Shown: positions 35,501 through 50,500 of the stretch, piece by piece | Position numbering within the stretch: the first letter of the stretch is position 1 | Layout of the letters: each line of letters begins with the position of its first letter | From: Galbula dea | Taxonomy: Eukaryota > Chordata > Aves > Piciformes > Galbulidae | Reading direction: 5' to 3' | Assembly (NCBI GenBank): GCA_013399015.1 | Contig: VWZX01001929.1 | Span: 186,001 to 250,000, forward strand | DNA length: 64,000 bases | Program-made: the position numbers and the translations under genes | The notes under the pieces: model-generated | Told to the model about the DNA's origin: nothing | The model's input: the letters and a program-made list of their open reading frames with translations, nothing else | The model's database searches: none

Positions 35501-38500
35501 GGGCAGTAATTTCAAAGGCAGCATTGTATCCTGCTACCACACCAGGGGCATTAAATGCAATCCTTTAGATACCTGGTCAAAACACATGGGAGATACAGCA
35601 GGCCAATTACTTCAGCACGCAGACAGAAATTAACTTACCTTAAGCTGACCTATTTCTTTAAATTTGTAAACTTCAAATTCCCAAAGTTCTGTGTTTTTGC
35701 CAAGAATTTTCTGGCACTTCCTGGAAGGAAAATGAAAGAGGAGAGAACAAAAGTAGGTACATAGAATAATAGAAATTTGACAGCATTACTACAAGGATTC
35801 CTTCCTTTCTTCTCCCTATCAAGACATTTTCAAAGATGACTTATTTTGGTAATCATTGCTTCAGGCAGAGTATGCCAGGTACTCCTCCTCCCAGATCTTA
35901 CAATTTTATTGCATCCAAGAGGACCTAATTGCTTACCATACATTCACCCTTTATTGATTAGGGCCATATTAGCTTTATGCTTATGCTTAAAGATAAATGA
36001 AAACACAAATGTAGGGTAATTTCTGATCCTTATTTTAGAGACCTGTATTGGAAATGTTTGTTTACGCCCATGTAACTGCAAATTATTTTCTGATGCTCTT
36101 ACATCCAATGACACACAAATAAACTTAGGATTATCAACATGATAGATGAAAAGCTGGACATGAGCTGGCAATGTGCACTTGCAGCTCAGAAGGCTAACCA
36201 TGTCCTGGGATGTATCAGGAGAGGCACGACCAGCAGGTCTAGGGAGATGATTCTGCCTCTCTATTCTGCCCTCGTAAGGCCCCATCTGGAGTACTGTGTA
36301 CAGTTCTGGGCTCCTCAGCATAAAAAAGATGTGGACCTCCTGGAGAGGGTCCAGAGGAGGGCCACAAAGATGATCAAAGGACTGGAGCACCTCCCCTACG
36401 AGGACAGGCTGAAGGAATTGGGGTTGCTCAGCCTGGAGAAGAGAAGGCTTAGAGGCGACCTCATAGCGACCTTTCAGTACCTGAAAGGGGATTATAGGGC
36501 AGAAGGAGAGAGACTTTTCTCCTGGTCTGATTGCAACAGGACACAGGGGAATGGCTACAAGCTGAAGGAGGAGAAATTTAGGCTGGAGATTAGAAGGGGG
36601 TTCTTTACCCAAAGGGTGGTGAGGCACTGGAACAGGTTGCCCAGAGAGGTTGTGGAGGCCCCATCCTTGGCAGTGTTTAAGGCCAGGCTGGATGTGGCCC
36701 TGGGCAACCTGGTCTAGTGCATGTGGTGTCCCTGCCCATGGCAGGGGGGTTGGAACTAGATTATCTTTAAGGTCCCTTCCAACCTCAGCCATTCTATGAT
36801 TCTAACATTCAAAGAAAGCCTCAATTTTCAAAAACTAGTGTTCCTTTGAAAAATCAAGGCTGACTTTCAAAAGTCTCTATATCTCAATTCCAGTTACACC
36901 TTAGGAAGTTGACAGCAACTTTTGGGTGACTACAGGCAAGAAAACATAGGGCACAGTAATACATCTGTATGATTTGAAATTTCAGCAACTCCAGAACACA
37001 AAGAAAATCAGTTGTCACAAAATACTTCAGAATCAACAATTTGTTTTTGCTTTTTCTCACAAAAAGACACCATTTTAGCCAGCAAAGAGAATCTTTAACA
37101 ATAAGTTACCGAGCAGCCAGGTCATACTCTCCTTTCTCCACCAGGTGATTTATATAGGCTAAGCCAATGTCCTGAAGGGAATAAAAATAATTAGTTGTAA
37201 AAGACTGGAAGTCAACTACTTGACTGCCACAATAACTATCATTCCAGCCATATGCACTGCTGTTAAGTCAAGCACCATACCCTAACTGCATTCCCTGAGT
37301 TCTCCTTTAGGTGTAGGGTCCACAGAACAGTCAACCAAAAAAATACCTGTTTAGACCACTCATGGGTTCAAATTCAGATGCTCTTTTAAATAATTCTCAT
37401 AACCTCACTACACTCAGAAGATCTGCCACCTTTGTAGGTGTTAAGGACTGTTTAAAATGCATAGCTGATCATTCAATATTTGCATTAGTTATCTCAAAAA
37501 GAAAACCACCAGTCATTGTATGAGACACTTCCTTTGTCAACACAAAGTCTGCAGGGGGAAAACATGTTGGGTGAGAAAATAAATCCCAGTGCTGCTCCAT
37601 AAAGTAAAGGAATTACCAAGAATTTAGCATGATTATTATGTATTATTACATACTGTTTTCCCCTTCTGAAGAGTTTATCACACAGGTCAGCTGTTAAATT
37701 GTTCTGGTAGGTATTTAATAGATTAAAATTTTGGCCAAAGAGCTGTGCCTTCTGATGTAATATCAACATGGATGTCAAGGTCATCACAGCCTGGTCTGCA
37801 CACTGCAGAACTGAAGAATTACATCACTAAAAGCACATTGTTTCCAGGAAAAAAACCCCAAAACAACAACAACAACAAAAGAAAAGCACTGTACAATGAA
37901 AAAGAAGTTCTTTTTTTCCTAGAAAAATAAACATTTGGGTCTTCTGAGGCACAATAACATTTTTGATCAATATCAAGGACAGTACTGAGCAGAGCAGAAT
38001 ATGAACAGAGGGATACAACAGCTTCAATTGGCCAACCTACTACAAAGTTAAAAAACCCCAAACAAACCATGCACATACACCAGATTTTAGGATTTCATTC
38101 CACTATAGGAACCACCTTTGTATTTTCAACTTCACTATTCTTAAGAATGAAGATTTCTGGCAGCCTTTTTCTCCTATGGGCCAGCTCCCCAGTGAGCAGA
38201 GAAGAAAGCATAAGGAAAGGAGCTGTAGATTTGTGGTTGCTTAGGACCCTTGCGTTCTGCTCAAGAGGTGCAGTGGTGCAATAATCATTACTGCAACCTA
38301 AAATATCCCCAAGAGCACCAACAGTCAGGTGGTGTGAGTGTGGTGTCATTAATCTGATCACTGGTGGGCAGTGAGATCATGAGTTGTTTTAAATCCCTGC
38401 ACCACTAATCATTCACTTAGGGCTTGATAACATTTTTTTTTCCCCCTAAATACATTCTATGGGTTTTGCCTTAGAGACCAAATATTCAACAGCTCTGCTC

Positions 38501-41500
38501 CTCTCTACCCAAAATGAATTTCATCCCAATGGAGCAAATTTTTGCAAACAAGGAGAAAAGCTTTTTCTTTTTTTCTCTCCTAATGTATTGCCAGGACCTC
38601 TTTGAAGAATCCTTTACAACCTACAGGGGCCAAACAGCAGCTAAATCATACAAAGTGTGATAGGTGATGCCATGCCTTTAGGTCTTGATTCAAATTCTGG
38701 ACTACACAAGAAGAAAAGAATTTTTATACACCCAGATATACAGTGTGTGTAATATAGCAGTGATCTGGCTAAAAATTAAATACATCTTCTAACACTTTGT
38801 TCTTAACTACAAACTTCCATTTAAAGAAGCAGCAGTATTAATAAAATACCACTGTGTCCACACTGAGGTTAATTTCAACAAAACCAAGAAAGATCTAGAA
38901 TTAGTGATGGTTTTATGGCTACTGCATTACCCCAGCTCTTTTGTCTTAAACTTCCAATACCCCTTGTTGCTCTGTGAAGGGACTATAAACATGGGACATA
39001 ACTATACAGGAGAAAAAGAGCTTAACTATGTAAAATAATGAGAATTGCAAAGCAACAAGAGAGCTAGATGTGAAACTGCAACTGAATTTCAATAGCATTT
39101 GAAAGGTCTTCCAACTGCACCTTTTAAACTCCTGCCAAAACCCTGTCACATATGTAAGGTAAAAGTTAAAGAGCAATGTGTCACCCCCCACCCAATCTCT
39201 AATATTGCAATACTGTATTACTTGAAACAATAGCAAGTTTAATACAAAAAGTAAAAGCAAACAAAAACCCCATCAGCAGAGAAGTGGAATTCTCTTCATT
39301 TTAATGTCAATAGCCCCTTCATAAACTCCAGATCCTTTTGTGTTTCACATACTAACATTCCTGTTCTGCAGCTGAAGCCAAGAAATTGACTGCTAGTTGG
39401 AATATGCCTAACAGCTATTGTCTGGTGTGATACAGAATAAGGTAAGTATTTGTAGTATCTCATAGCATTCTAAAATGAATCAGATATTTTGTTTTGAATA
39501 GAAGTTCTGAGACTTACCAAAATCTTGTGCTTTTTTATGGTTTTCTGACTGATCTCAGCTGCCATCAACGCTTCCTATATTCAAAAAATAGAAGACAGAG
39601 ATCCTAGCCAAATACACAAACTTTCACTACAGAAAGCTCTAGAACTGCATAAATCAACTATTTTTCAGAGCAGGGTGTTTGAAGCACTAGAATTTTTAAT
39701 GCCATGGATGGATGAACAGCTTTGAATTCATACTCAAACAAAAGCAGTCAACCAAAGAGAAAACTACTTTTGTTTCCATCTGGGTTCACTCTCCATTACT
39801 ATATTAGGATCAAATCATAAGATTACAATGAAACAGACAATGCAATCACATTGGATCATTTTCAAATAAGAACCCTTCCCTACCAAAATCTGTGAAAAAA
39901 CCTCATCAAGAAAGGGACTGGGGGGGGAAGGCTACCTTTCACTTCCCCAGCCCTAAAGTCTTCTCTTTATATTTGTCATTTACCCTTCTTCTACTTCTTT
40001 TCAATATACAGAAACAAATTTGGCACTTTTACAAACCAAATGAAACCTTTAGATACATCACAACACACAAGCTAGCTGCTGTGTTGAATGGCTTTCACAA
40101 AGGCACAGCACAGCTGTCACTTGCAAATTACTGGAGTCTTCAGGGACCAAATGCTGTGATGTACATAAACTGCAAAACAGCACTCATCATGAGTTTGCTA
40201 TTTAGATGCAAAAGCATCCACAAGGATTTAAACAAATCTGCATGAGCAATACCATGATTGCATTAAAAAAAAACCAAACAAGAATAGATGCTGAATGGCT
40301 ATCCCACTTTTTTTCCTCCTTAGAACAGGCATCCAACAAATAACATGTAAATAAGAATTTGCAAGTTACATTATGCATCCTAACAAGTGTTCCAATTCAC
40401 TGACTGCAGAACATCAGAATCCTGAACACTGGCTGCATTGTTGATACTGTCTGTAAGAATTTTTTTACTATGATTGTTTTAGGTGTTTAGATGTACATGC
40501 TTAAACATACCAATATTTACACAACTGAATACTGAGCTGTTTTTCTCCAAGGGAGCTGTATATCCTTGGCTTTTAATATTGCCTCTGCTTTTTTTTGTGA
40601 GTAACACTCCTTTCAGCACTAACACCTACAATTCAAGCCCATATTATTTTACTTTTAAAAGTTTTAACACCAAAGGTAAAGTCACATGGAACAATGCACA
40701 GTACCCTAAGGCAACCCTTTCATTCTGTAGTGGAAGCAATACAGAATTGGGAAAATCTAGTATCACCCACCAACTCCATTTCCCTTCTCTCTTTAGTTGG
40801 GATAGATCTAGAAGAATATCCTCATAGCTCATCAGTTAACTGTTCTGCTGCTTTAAAGCCAAAACCCAGCTTCAATAATTTTTAGTGACAGCTAATACAT
40901 TTCATACCTGATGCTGAGAGTACTATTCAGAGCATCTAATTCAGCTACCTCACTTGGGTGCAATTCAGATGAGTTGTTTCAGTAGGATGACTAACTCTCC
41001 AGGGATGGAGAGATGTATAGTCAGCTCCTACCCTTTACAAGCATTTAGTCAATGACTGTAGGAATAGAAACTATCCAATCCAAATGACCTAGCAGAGTTT
41101 ATTATCCCACTTCAATTTCCAAACCAGGAAAGCTTGAAGGAAAAGAAAAAACAAACCCAAACAAAAACACCAAGGTAAAAATTACTTCGTATTTCTTCTT
41201 TTCGAGAAGCCAGTCAATGTGGTCATCTTGGTCCCTCTCCTTAGCCACAACCACATCTCTTGGGCTGATGATATAAAAGAGGGATTCACCTTCTGAATAC
41301 TCTGCAAATGCAGACACAGGTTTATTATTATTACATTTTCCTTAAGTAAAGCCCTGCTCTTTTTTTTTGTTGTTCCCTTGAGGGAAATTCAGAAAGAGGA
41401 GATGCATAGAGGACAGCAAGGCTACTCCTACAGAACATGCTTGTTTGGGAAGCTGTAGTCTCCAATAAATTGACACTGGTTTAAATGGCAAAATGTCTTA

Positions 41501-44500
41501 AAAAAAAAAATCACTACAGCTTATTGCAAATTCTGATTAATCTATGTGTAAACTTTAGGATGGTTTAAAACACATTACTATAGTTTTAGAGGACTCTTAC
41601 ACTGCATAGTCTGTAATAAACTTATCCTCCCCATCAAGGTCAAGGCCATCAAAAGCATAAATGATAGATGCCAGAACCCCCAGGGACACAGCACATCATT
41701 ACAGCAATGCATTTGCAATGCTATAAGTTAAGGTTATATGTATAATGTATTGGCTTATACAATAAGCCTTTATTTTTGAGGAAGCTCAAAGTAAAAATGT
41801 ACTTAAAATTAAAATCAAGCACAGAAGATGACTGTTCAGTGTAGTTATTACTTCCATAGAACCCATGAAGAAACATCAATATCCTGTAGGTACAGGAAAG
41901 AAAACTATCCCCAACCTGCATCTATACATTCATACAAATACACTCCTGAACTGATAAGCAATTCACAGAATAATGCTTGTTTTAAAGCCATCCAAAACAC
42001 TTGTCAGATTAACTATACTATTAGTTAAACATGAAAGGACAACTGTGGACATCAATGTTCTGCTTAGGGACAGGTATAAAGAAATCCCAATTCTGTTGAT
42101 AGCAGCAAAGGTGTTTTACAGATCAGGAGGAGACACTGTGTTTCTAGTGGCTTAAGGGCATTCATGTACACAAGGCCTGGCAAGAATCACAGAATGTTAG
42201 GGGTTGGAAGGGACCCTGAAAGATCATCTAGTCCAACCCCCCTGCCACAGCAGGATTCCCTAGCCTATGATTTGAAGCATGCTGCCAGAGAAGATGGCTT
42301 AAAAATCAGATTTGTGGATTTTAAAAGCCAGAGGAATGTTTCTGTGTAACTTGGGCTATAAAATCTTCACCAAGGAATTCTGCAACAGCTTTGTTATGCA
42401 TCTTTCCAAACTACAACACGTATCAGGAAATCACCCCACCTTATTTAAAAGACTCTGGTATATATTGTGCCATGGTTTAATCTCCCTGCCTGTTACATAA
42501 TTAAACCTATCTTCTTGGCTGAACTTGCCAAACTCCAGTTTCCATTCATCACATGTAACCATTCTGGGGTCTGTTATACACCAACAGCTTTGTCAGTACA
42601 GGAAAGCTAAATACCAGAGTGCCCCTTTTAAGTTGATCCAGGTGCATCTTTACTGTTGAAATAACATTCATTCCATCTTTGTCTCTAGAGCAGCTTTTCC
42701 AAACACAGTACTGTACATTTCACTATTACTGAAGCCCTTTGTGTCAGAAGAGACACAGGGGCTGCTACAGATCATATACTGAATACATCTTCTTAAAGAT
42801 ATGGCTTTCCATGATACTGGACATAACATGAGATGTATGTTTCTGCCTTTCCCACTATGTCTGATCAAATAGATAGCATTACAAATCATGATGTTTAAAT
42901 ATATACATTTGTTTTCTTACATGTGACTTGTTCTTGTGGATTTCCACTTCAATAGTTCAGTGTTTTAAGAAGTTAAAGACAGTTATTCAAGGAGATGACA
43001 TAAAAATGAAAACAAAGGCTGAGTCCTACCAAAACAAGTCTTTTTTAACCAAGTTATGAAAATAAACCATAAGAATCTTAAGAACACCTACCTAGATGAT
43101 AATCCCTACATTCATTTTCCTGAAATCCTCGTACTGTCAGTGCATCAGAAGAGATCTCTTCACAGGACTCAGGTAGTGGTTGTACAATATCCAGTCTAGG
43201 CCTTGCACAACACTCCACTTCCTAAAAACAACATCAACATCTTAGTTGCAATCCTACATTATTTACCTTAGCAATGCCAATCTATGGTCATCTACAAAAA
43301 AGGCTGCAATTCAACAGCTGCCAACATTCCCAAAGGTCCAGTACTTTGCACTGGCTACTGAGTTGTGAACCATACAAGTTGTAAAGTTGTGCTCCACAGA
43401 GTAGCTCTAAGTCCACCTGAAACACAAAGGAAACTTACTCCTACCCTTGGCTTGTTTCCCTTGAATAAATCAGAGCAGTGAGACAAGATACAGGTCTAAC
43501 CCTTCCTTTGAGTTAACTCACTGTTTTTTCTGCTGTTGGTCACAGAAGTTTTCAGGGCTGTCACAGATGATCATCAACAAGCAACAGAAAATTAAAGACA
43601 CATTCTTGGCTCAGGCCATAAGACACAGACTTCTATGAATCGATATCCTGGTACAAAGATCAACTCAAGTTTCTTCTTAGCTAGTGTTTTAAGTTTGCAC
43701 TTTAAAGCATCCAGAAACAGTAGGAAAATAGTAATCTGAGACTAATCTAAAACCCTTGCTATACTAATGATCTTAGAGTGACATGAACTCTCCAGTGCAA
43801 TGTAGGTGGTTATGGTAAGATAACATCATGGATTTTCATCTTCAAGGGAAACTGCTGTTTTCATGTAGCTGTATTTTTAATTAAGTCTAAGTCCAACACA
43901 ATCCTTTGTTTTCTACTTCTGGCTGTGAATTATAACAAAACACAGAATGAAAGAGCAGGGAGACATACAAAGTGGATTTACACAGCTCTATCCTACCCAG
44001 CTGGCAGCAGCAGCACTTGGGTCTCTTCTCAATTTAACTGTTCCAATGCAAGTGAAAAAAAAAATTAAGAAAAAAAAAAATCAAAGCAAGCCAAGAGTTA
44101 AATTCTTATGTGATTTGTAAAAAGCAGGAAGCTGCCATTTGAAAGCTATGAAATGAACCATAGGAAGAAAAGTGTTTCTCACAACCCAAGACGATTTGTA
44201 GTAAGCAGCACCTCTGCTGCCAGCTCAGGCAGCTCAGGCTCCACAGAGCCAAGACACTAACAGAGGGGTTCCCATCACACCAGGGCACAGACACTGTGTC
44301 AGGGAGGAAGGGACTTTTGTTCCCTTGCTAGAGCTACTCAAAGGACTGTGAAGTTATCAAAGTCCAGCATTTGGAGTTTGTTTAAAAGGCTAATTAAGAG
44401 CATATAGGGGGGAAAAAAAATAAATCTTTCCTATATTTTGTTATCATTACATCACTTGAAATTCTCTTTGTTTCTTTCCTGAAGCAGCTAGAATGACTTG

Positions 44501-47500
44501 AACCTTTATCAGACACTACCTCCTTTACACTAGGCTCCTTTCCCATGCAACTTCTTCATTAACAGTGGTTTCCCAAATTCTTTGCTCCCTAGCAAGTTTC
44601 AACCAGCCTCTTCCTCATCCCATTTGTTTGCCTCCTTTTCTTTCCCCAAGTCTCCTGCACTAGAGGACTACTGTACTGCCTCTCTTGGGAAAAACTGCTG
44701 TGACATTATTTTTCTCCTTAATATAAATAAAGAAACAATAATCTGACATCCTGCAGCAGAGCTAGAAGCTAACCCTATTGATTTCAGCAGGCTCAAGCAT
44801 TTGTCTCAACCTACAGCATTTCATTGCCTAGCAACTTGTGCACCCAGTTGCTTAAGGTTTCTATGGTGATGGTTGTCTAATGCAGACATACTATCAAAGA
44901 GATGATCAAGAGCATCTGCTATTCTCACACTGCAACTTCAAGGATTTCCTCCACTGCCTCTCCTTTTATTTGGCAATATGAAATAAATGTTGTGCAGTAA
45001 AAACAGCTGATAGGAATTCTAATCTCTACCTATCTACACACCCAGCTGGGTGCCCACAACTAAAGATCTTGGAAGGAAGGGAGACAAAGATGCCACTCGC
45101 TCACGGTCATGCATTCTACCCTGCCAGAGTGACTCTTACTGCTTACTCTCATTTCTTCCAAGATGCAGTGTTAGCAAGCCCCTCTTAGGGCTAAAAAAGT
45201 TTCTTCACTTCTGGTGCAGAAATAGCAGAAAGAGAGAAAAGAAGAGAAAAAGAGGAGGAAAAGGGAGAGAGAAGGACTACCTAGAGACTTTCTCTGCCTT
45301 CTCCAACATATAAAGTAACCCAGGCAGGACTTCTGAGAGGTACGCTCACTAGTCTTCAACATGACTTCCACTGTCCTTATTTTAGAGGCCAGAGAAGTTT
45401 CAAGCACTGTTCACCAACAGGAGACTACAATTTTTTTCCCCAGCTAATCAGATCTGCTTGCCCAGTTTCAGGCCAAACTCACAGGGCAGTTGAGTGCTGT
45501 GAAGAAACTAACATAAAAGCAATTACCGTTTTGTCGGCAATCTCCTTTACATAGGACAGTATAACGAGCTGGTCACAGAGAGGGGCAAGGCCGCTGATAT
45601 AGAACTCTGTGTCAAACTGGAAAACTGAAAGCAGGAAAGACAACAGATTGTTAAATAAATGAATGTGTATGAGCCACTCCCTAAGGAGAAAACAGCAATC
45701 TACAGCATGCAGCAGCACTTGCAGAGAAACGAGGACTCAATACATATAACCGAACCGCCAGACTTCCCAGTTGGATCAGCAGGATGAAAAATTACATTTA
45801 AAAGATTAAATTCCATTAAAGCTTGCAAGAAGAAATGTTTGTGCTCCAGGACATGCTAGAGATGAAGCATTTGAAATGAATGGTCAACCTGATTTTCAGT
45901 AATTGTGCTGAAAAAAAAAAAGAAAGGAAGCAAACCTCAAACCGAACTCAATAAAATAGGCAATAAATAGAACAACTTCTTTGCTTTGCATATTCACAGC
46001 AAGTTCAGGTGGCCTTAAGAGAATCATACCTTCTACATCTACTGGTGTGATTTATGAAAACACAAAGATCATTATTTATTTACCACCACTTTAAAAATCA
46101 TGGGAAGATTTACACATACCCTCATTTTACAAAGAAAATGTAAGGTTAAACAGTCTCTTTTCTTGTTCATAACACTGAAAATGTCATTTCCTAAAACTGG
46201 TCTTGAAATCCAGACAGTTAGGTGACTACTATGTTGAGAAAGATAGAGTGCTAAACTCTGTTTACCAAAAGGCTCATTAAAGCAAACCTCTGCCCCAGAA
46301 ATAGGCAATTTTATTTTTTTTTAAATTCAGTTGGATTTATAGTGCAACTCCTCTCTCATGGGGCTCAAAACAGGTATCAACCAAGTGCTTACATTACAGA
46401 AAACTTACAAGCTTTTACAGAAATTAGAAAACATCATTTTACAGAAACTGGAGAAATCATCATTTTCTCCAAAAACATGGTTTTGGAAGAATCTAAGCTT
46501 AAGTTGGGGGGAAGTTTCCTTGCTTACTGCTTAGCATGTTACATTACTAGTACCTACTGTTGACTGAAATAGTTACTAATTCTTTTAGTAAAGCAAACAG
46601 AAAATGCTGCATAATGGCACTAAATATAAAGCTAATTTTGTTTAGCTCAGGTTATAAGAAGGAACAGGAGAAATGATCATCCTCCTGCTAAAGAAGAAAC
46701 AGATACAGTCAAGTAAAGTGCAGATTTGACACCTGTCTCTCAATGTATAAGCAAATAGTGTTTTTCTCTTAATGACTGCTGACACTTTGACATCACTGGG
46801 GGACCAAAGCACAGCACAAGGGCAGAGCACTCAATCTATTCTAGGAGAGAACAGGCTCACATTTGTTATCCTGTACATGGTTACTTTGTTCTAGCCTGCA
46901 AGACTGATGAGATTACTTCAACTGTGTCACATGTTGCTCTGAGTGATGATTTTAAACAAACTATGTCAGAAATATCAACATAATATACCTTATTCCCAGT
47001 TTACAATTGAGTGTCTGGCATTTAAAAAAAAAACATGGAAGGGAGGAAAAGAAAAGGCATGGAAAAGAAAAACCAAAGTCAAACTCAGAATGCTGGTTAG
47101 AAGCAGCAGCTAGGAAACTTTCCTTTCAGCTTCCAAAAGTGACAAGAGAAAGTTCTCAAAGGCATATAACATATTGTGGTTTGAATTTGGAGATGAAAAC
47201 AGCATGGTGAATGGTATATTTATAAAGATTATGGGGACAGGTTTAAAAAACACATGGGTGTTTCTTTGTCTTTCAGGAGAACTTTAGTTCCTTTGCCAGT
47301 GAAAATGTAACCTCCAGGTAATGGTGTATTTAGAATCAAGCAGTAGCATTGTCCTGGGAGACAAAAAACAAACAAACAAAAAACATCACTTCAAGTTTTG
47401 TTTTTAAGTAGAGTTTAGGTCCCTTGGTTTCACTTCCAGCTTTCTCTAAGCTCATTCTCCTCAAGAGGCCTTGTTGAAGCACAATGCTACAGCCTTGAAC

Positions 47501-50500
47501 AAAGAATAGCTGGCATAGACAGTGCTTCTTGACCTGATAAAAACCTTTGATGCAGCTAATCAAACAAGTCTTACTGAAGGAAAATACAGAAGTTATAGCT
47601 GCACAGAACACTAATAGGTTAATTTGACTTACTCTCTGGACACTTTGTTGTGATCAAGGGGGAAAAAGATAAAAAAAAAACCCAACAGAGGCAGTGCAGA
47701 AATGCTGTTAATTTGAAAAGGATCCAAAACAATTAAGAGAAACACAGTACTGAAGGAAATGGGAATGACCTGAGTATGGCCATGTGTCATACATGTTTAT
47801 GCCTGTCATAAAAGAAGATGGAAGATATGCTGACAGTGGGTCTAGTCTATGTTCAGCATCTATGTACAGCTGTCAAACAAATTACCAGGAAGCAGAAAGA
47901 TAAAACCTGTAAATCTTTTGTTGTTGTTCATTAAATGAAATGTCTGAAATCCACCAGACTACAAAAATAAAACAATGGATGTGACATTATTTACCCAAAC
48001 ACTGTAAAGCAGCTACCTCAGGAATATAAAGATAAGCACACATGAGGTAGACAGAAACTAAAAGAAGTCATTTCAAAAAACAGGCTCTGCTTTTCCACTG
48101 GAGATTTACAGAGGGAAATTCTGGTTACAGTCAGAGCTTTTTACCATTAATTTCAATGGGGAAAAGGTTTCAACATTGTGTTTTGGGGAAGCATAGCAGG
48201 AAGCTGAATTAGCATGCAGAGAATTAACTTGAACTTAATATGTGGAAGAAAAGAAGGATTTTCAGTGGAGTTTTCTTTTTTTTGTTGGAGTTGTTTTGGG
48301 GTTTTTGTTGTTGTTGATGATGTTGCTGGTGTTCTTGTGGGGTTTTTTGCTTGGTTTGGTTTTGTGGTTTGGTTTTGTTTTTTTTTAATTTCATATGATA
48401 TATTAAAAAGAATGGAAAAAGTCAACACACAAGCAAGTGTAGCCCACTCATACATCAACATCAGTAGAGCCACAAAACACTATGACCTCCCCCAGCTTAC
48501 CTAGAAATACAGTGCACTCTTAGCTGCTGTGGTGACACCACTATGCATTCCCAAATTACCTTTTAACCAGCTGCTTTGGGGACACCTGCAAAATTTGGCC
48601 ACAGTACAACATATCCTTAAGTGTTTTCAAAGCACTATCTCCACCACCACTGCTTTTACTGAACTAGGCTATTTATGTAAACCAAAAGTGACTACAAAAT
48701 GGCATGTTTTGATTAGCATGTGCATGCAGTTGCACTTGATATGAAACAGAAAAAGACTTTTCTTTTTCCTACAGTATGTGCATTCAGGTCCAGATAGAGG
48801 ACCAGAAAAGGTCCCATATAAGTATCACTTAAGCTGTCTTTAGATGGATAGAAGTAAACCACAAAGCATGAAGACATATATGGTATAATTCTACTGAAAT
48901 TAAACAATATTCTTACTTCTAGGTGTACTACCCAAAATCATCCTTGAAGAAAATATACATCTCATTTTTTGTAAACAGTCATTTTTCTCTGAAAATCTTT
49001 ATATACAAACACCTGCCCCAGCATTTACTTTATTCCTTATAGATGGTTTTTATCTCCACAATGTAACAATGCAACAGCTTTCATACATTCTACTTTCTAG
49101 GGCAGACCTACTTCTCACTAGAAGTCTGAGCAGAAAGCTCAGGATATGCCCAGTTAAAGAAATGTCAATTGTGACTCAAAAGGAACTGTAAATGTCTGGG
49201 GAGGAGCAGCAATGCCCTTTACTTGGGCTTGAATATCCCTAGAACTCCCTGCAAATTTTCTACTTGTACTACAAAAATCAAGCAACTATTTACCTAATTA
49301 TGCACATTATTTTAATGGACTACCTCTTTCCTTGAATTTCAGTAATAATTAGCAAGAACTGATGCTTCCAAATTTGGAATTCAAACCCTCTACTATTTAT
49401 ATATAATCAAACAGTTGGAAAAGGCTTAGTCAAATTTATTTTTGTTTGAATGTTGAAGGTTCAAGAAAAGCTTTACAGAAAAATTAGCAACTACTAATCA
49501 ATCATTGTGTATATAACTTTGAATGTCACATGGCAAAGGGGATGAGTGTTTTCATTAAAACAAAGCAAGGCAATTACTACTAATTGAATCACAGAATATT
49601 AGGAGTTGGAAGGGACCTCAAAAGACCATCTAGTCCAACCCCCCTGAATATGATCCCTGAGGAAAAAAACCCACCACCAAACCAAAACCAACAATCTTCA
49701 GAAATTTGGCCATTGCCTGACACCTCCCTAACTACAGACACACACAGACTTTAAGGAAATGCTATGGAATCCTTGATGACAACTGGAAAGTCAGGAGCTT
49801 AATCTTCCAAGCTTCAAAGTTGATTTTCTGAAAACCTCTTTTTTCCAGTACACACTGAACTGAGAAAACATTGTTAACCAGCAGGGAAACTATTCAGCTG
49901 TCTGATAGTACTGACTAATTTTATACATTTATCTAAGTGGAATCAGCTATCACTTCTCAAGAGGGTAGCAGACTTGCTCCAATGAAATGTTTGCATAAAT
50001 CAGCATACAAAGTTGATGACATTTAGTCACAGTTCATTTCCTGCTTGTCACATTCACTAATTAAGGTTTAAGATCTTTCTATAGAGAGAGAAAAAAGCTG
50101 TTATGGTAGATCCAAGTATCTCACTTCAACAACCAAAAAATAAATACTTTCTTGTTTTCTTTTCAGGTAGAAATGTGTGATCTCAATGCTGGTAAGTGGC
50201 CATGTAGTTATACAGCTATTCCCTCATCATACATACAGATGTGCTGTTACAAGCACGGGCACAAAACATGTAATTTTTCAACCAGGATTTGACTTTATGG
50301 GGAATTTGGGGGAATGCAGAGGGAAGACAAATGCTCAAGAGGCATTGCTGGCTAATGGGTACCTAGAATTAAGCTGAGATTCCTCAGATCAAATTTGGGC
50401 TAAAACAAATTGAATAGGAAGTCTGATCGACTTCAAGTCTTTTCCTGACTTCCTGAGTTAATCTCTACTTTCCACTATCATTAACATCTTGAGTAACTGA

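Larger units (their letters stand above)
31663..35638 (-). other. VPS41: VPS41 intron (4.0 kb)
   Basis: It contains CR1-derived pieces at 33086-33409, 33410-33451 and 34292-34366, all antisense to VPS41. The remainder is unique AT-rich sequence. Confidence 0.85.

Noticed and set aside
35944..36792. A 282-codon open frame on the minus strand
   Set aside because: It is the antisense shadow of the CR1 copy at 36138-36806; the plus strand carries the genuine CR1 ORF2 C-terminal signature.
48153..48504. Opposing open frames of about 100 codons
   Set aside because: They are produced by the G/T-rich low-complexity tract.
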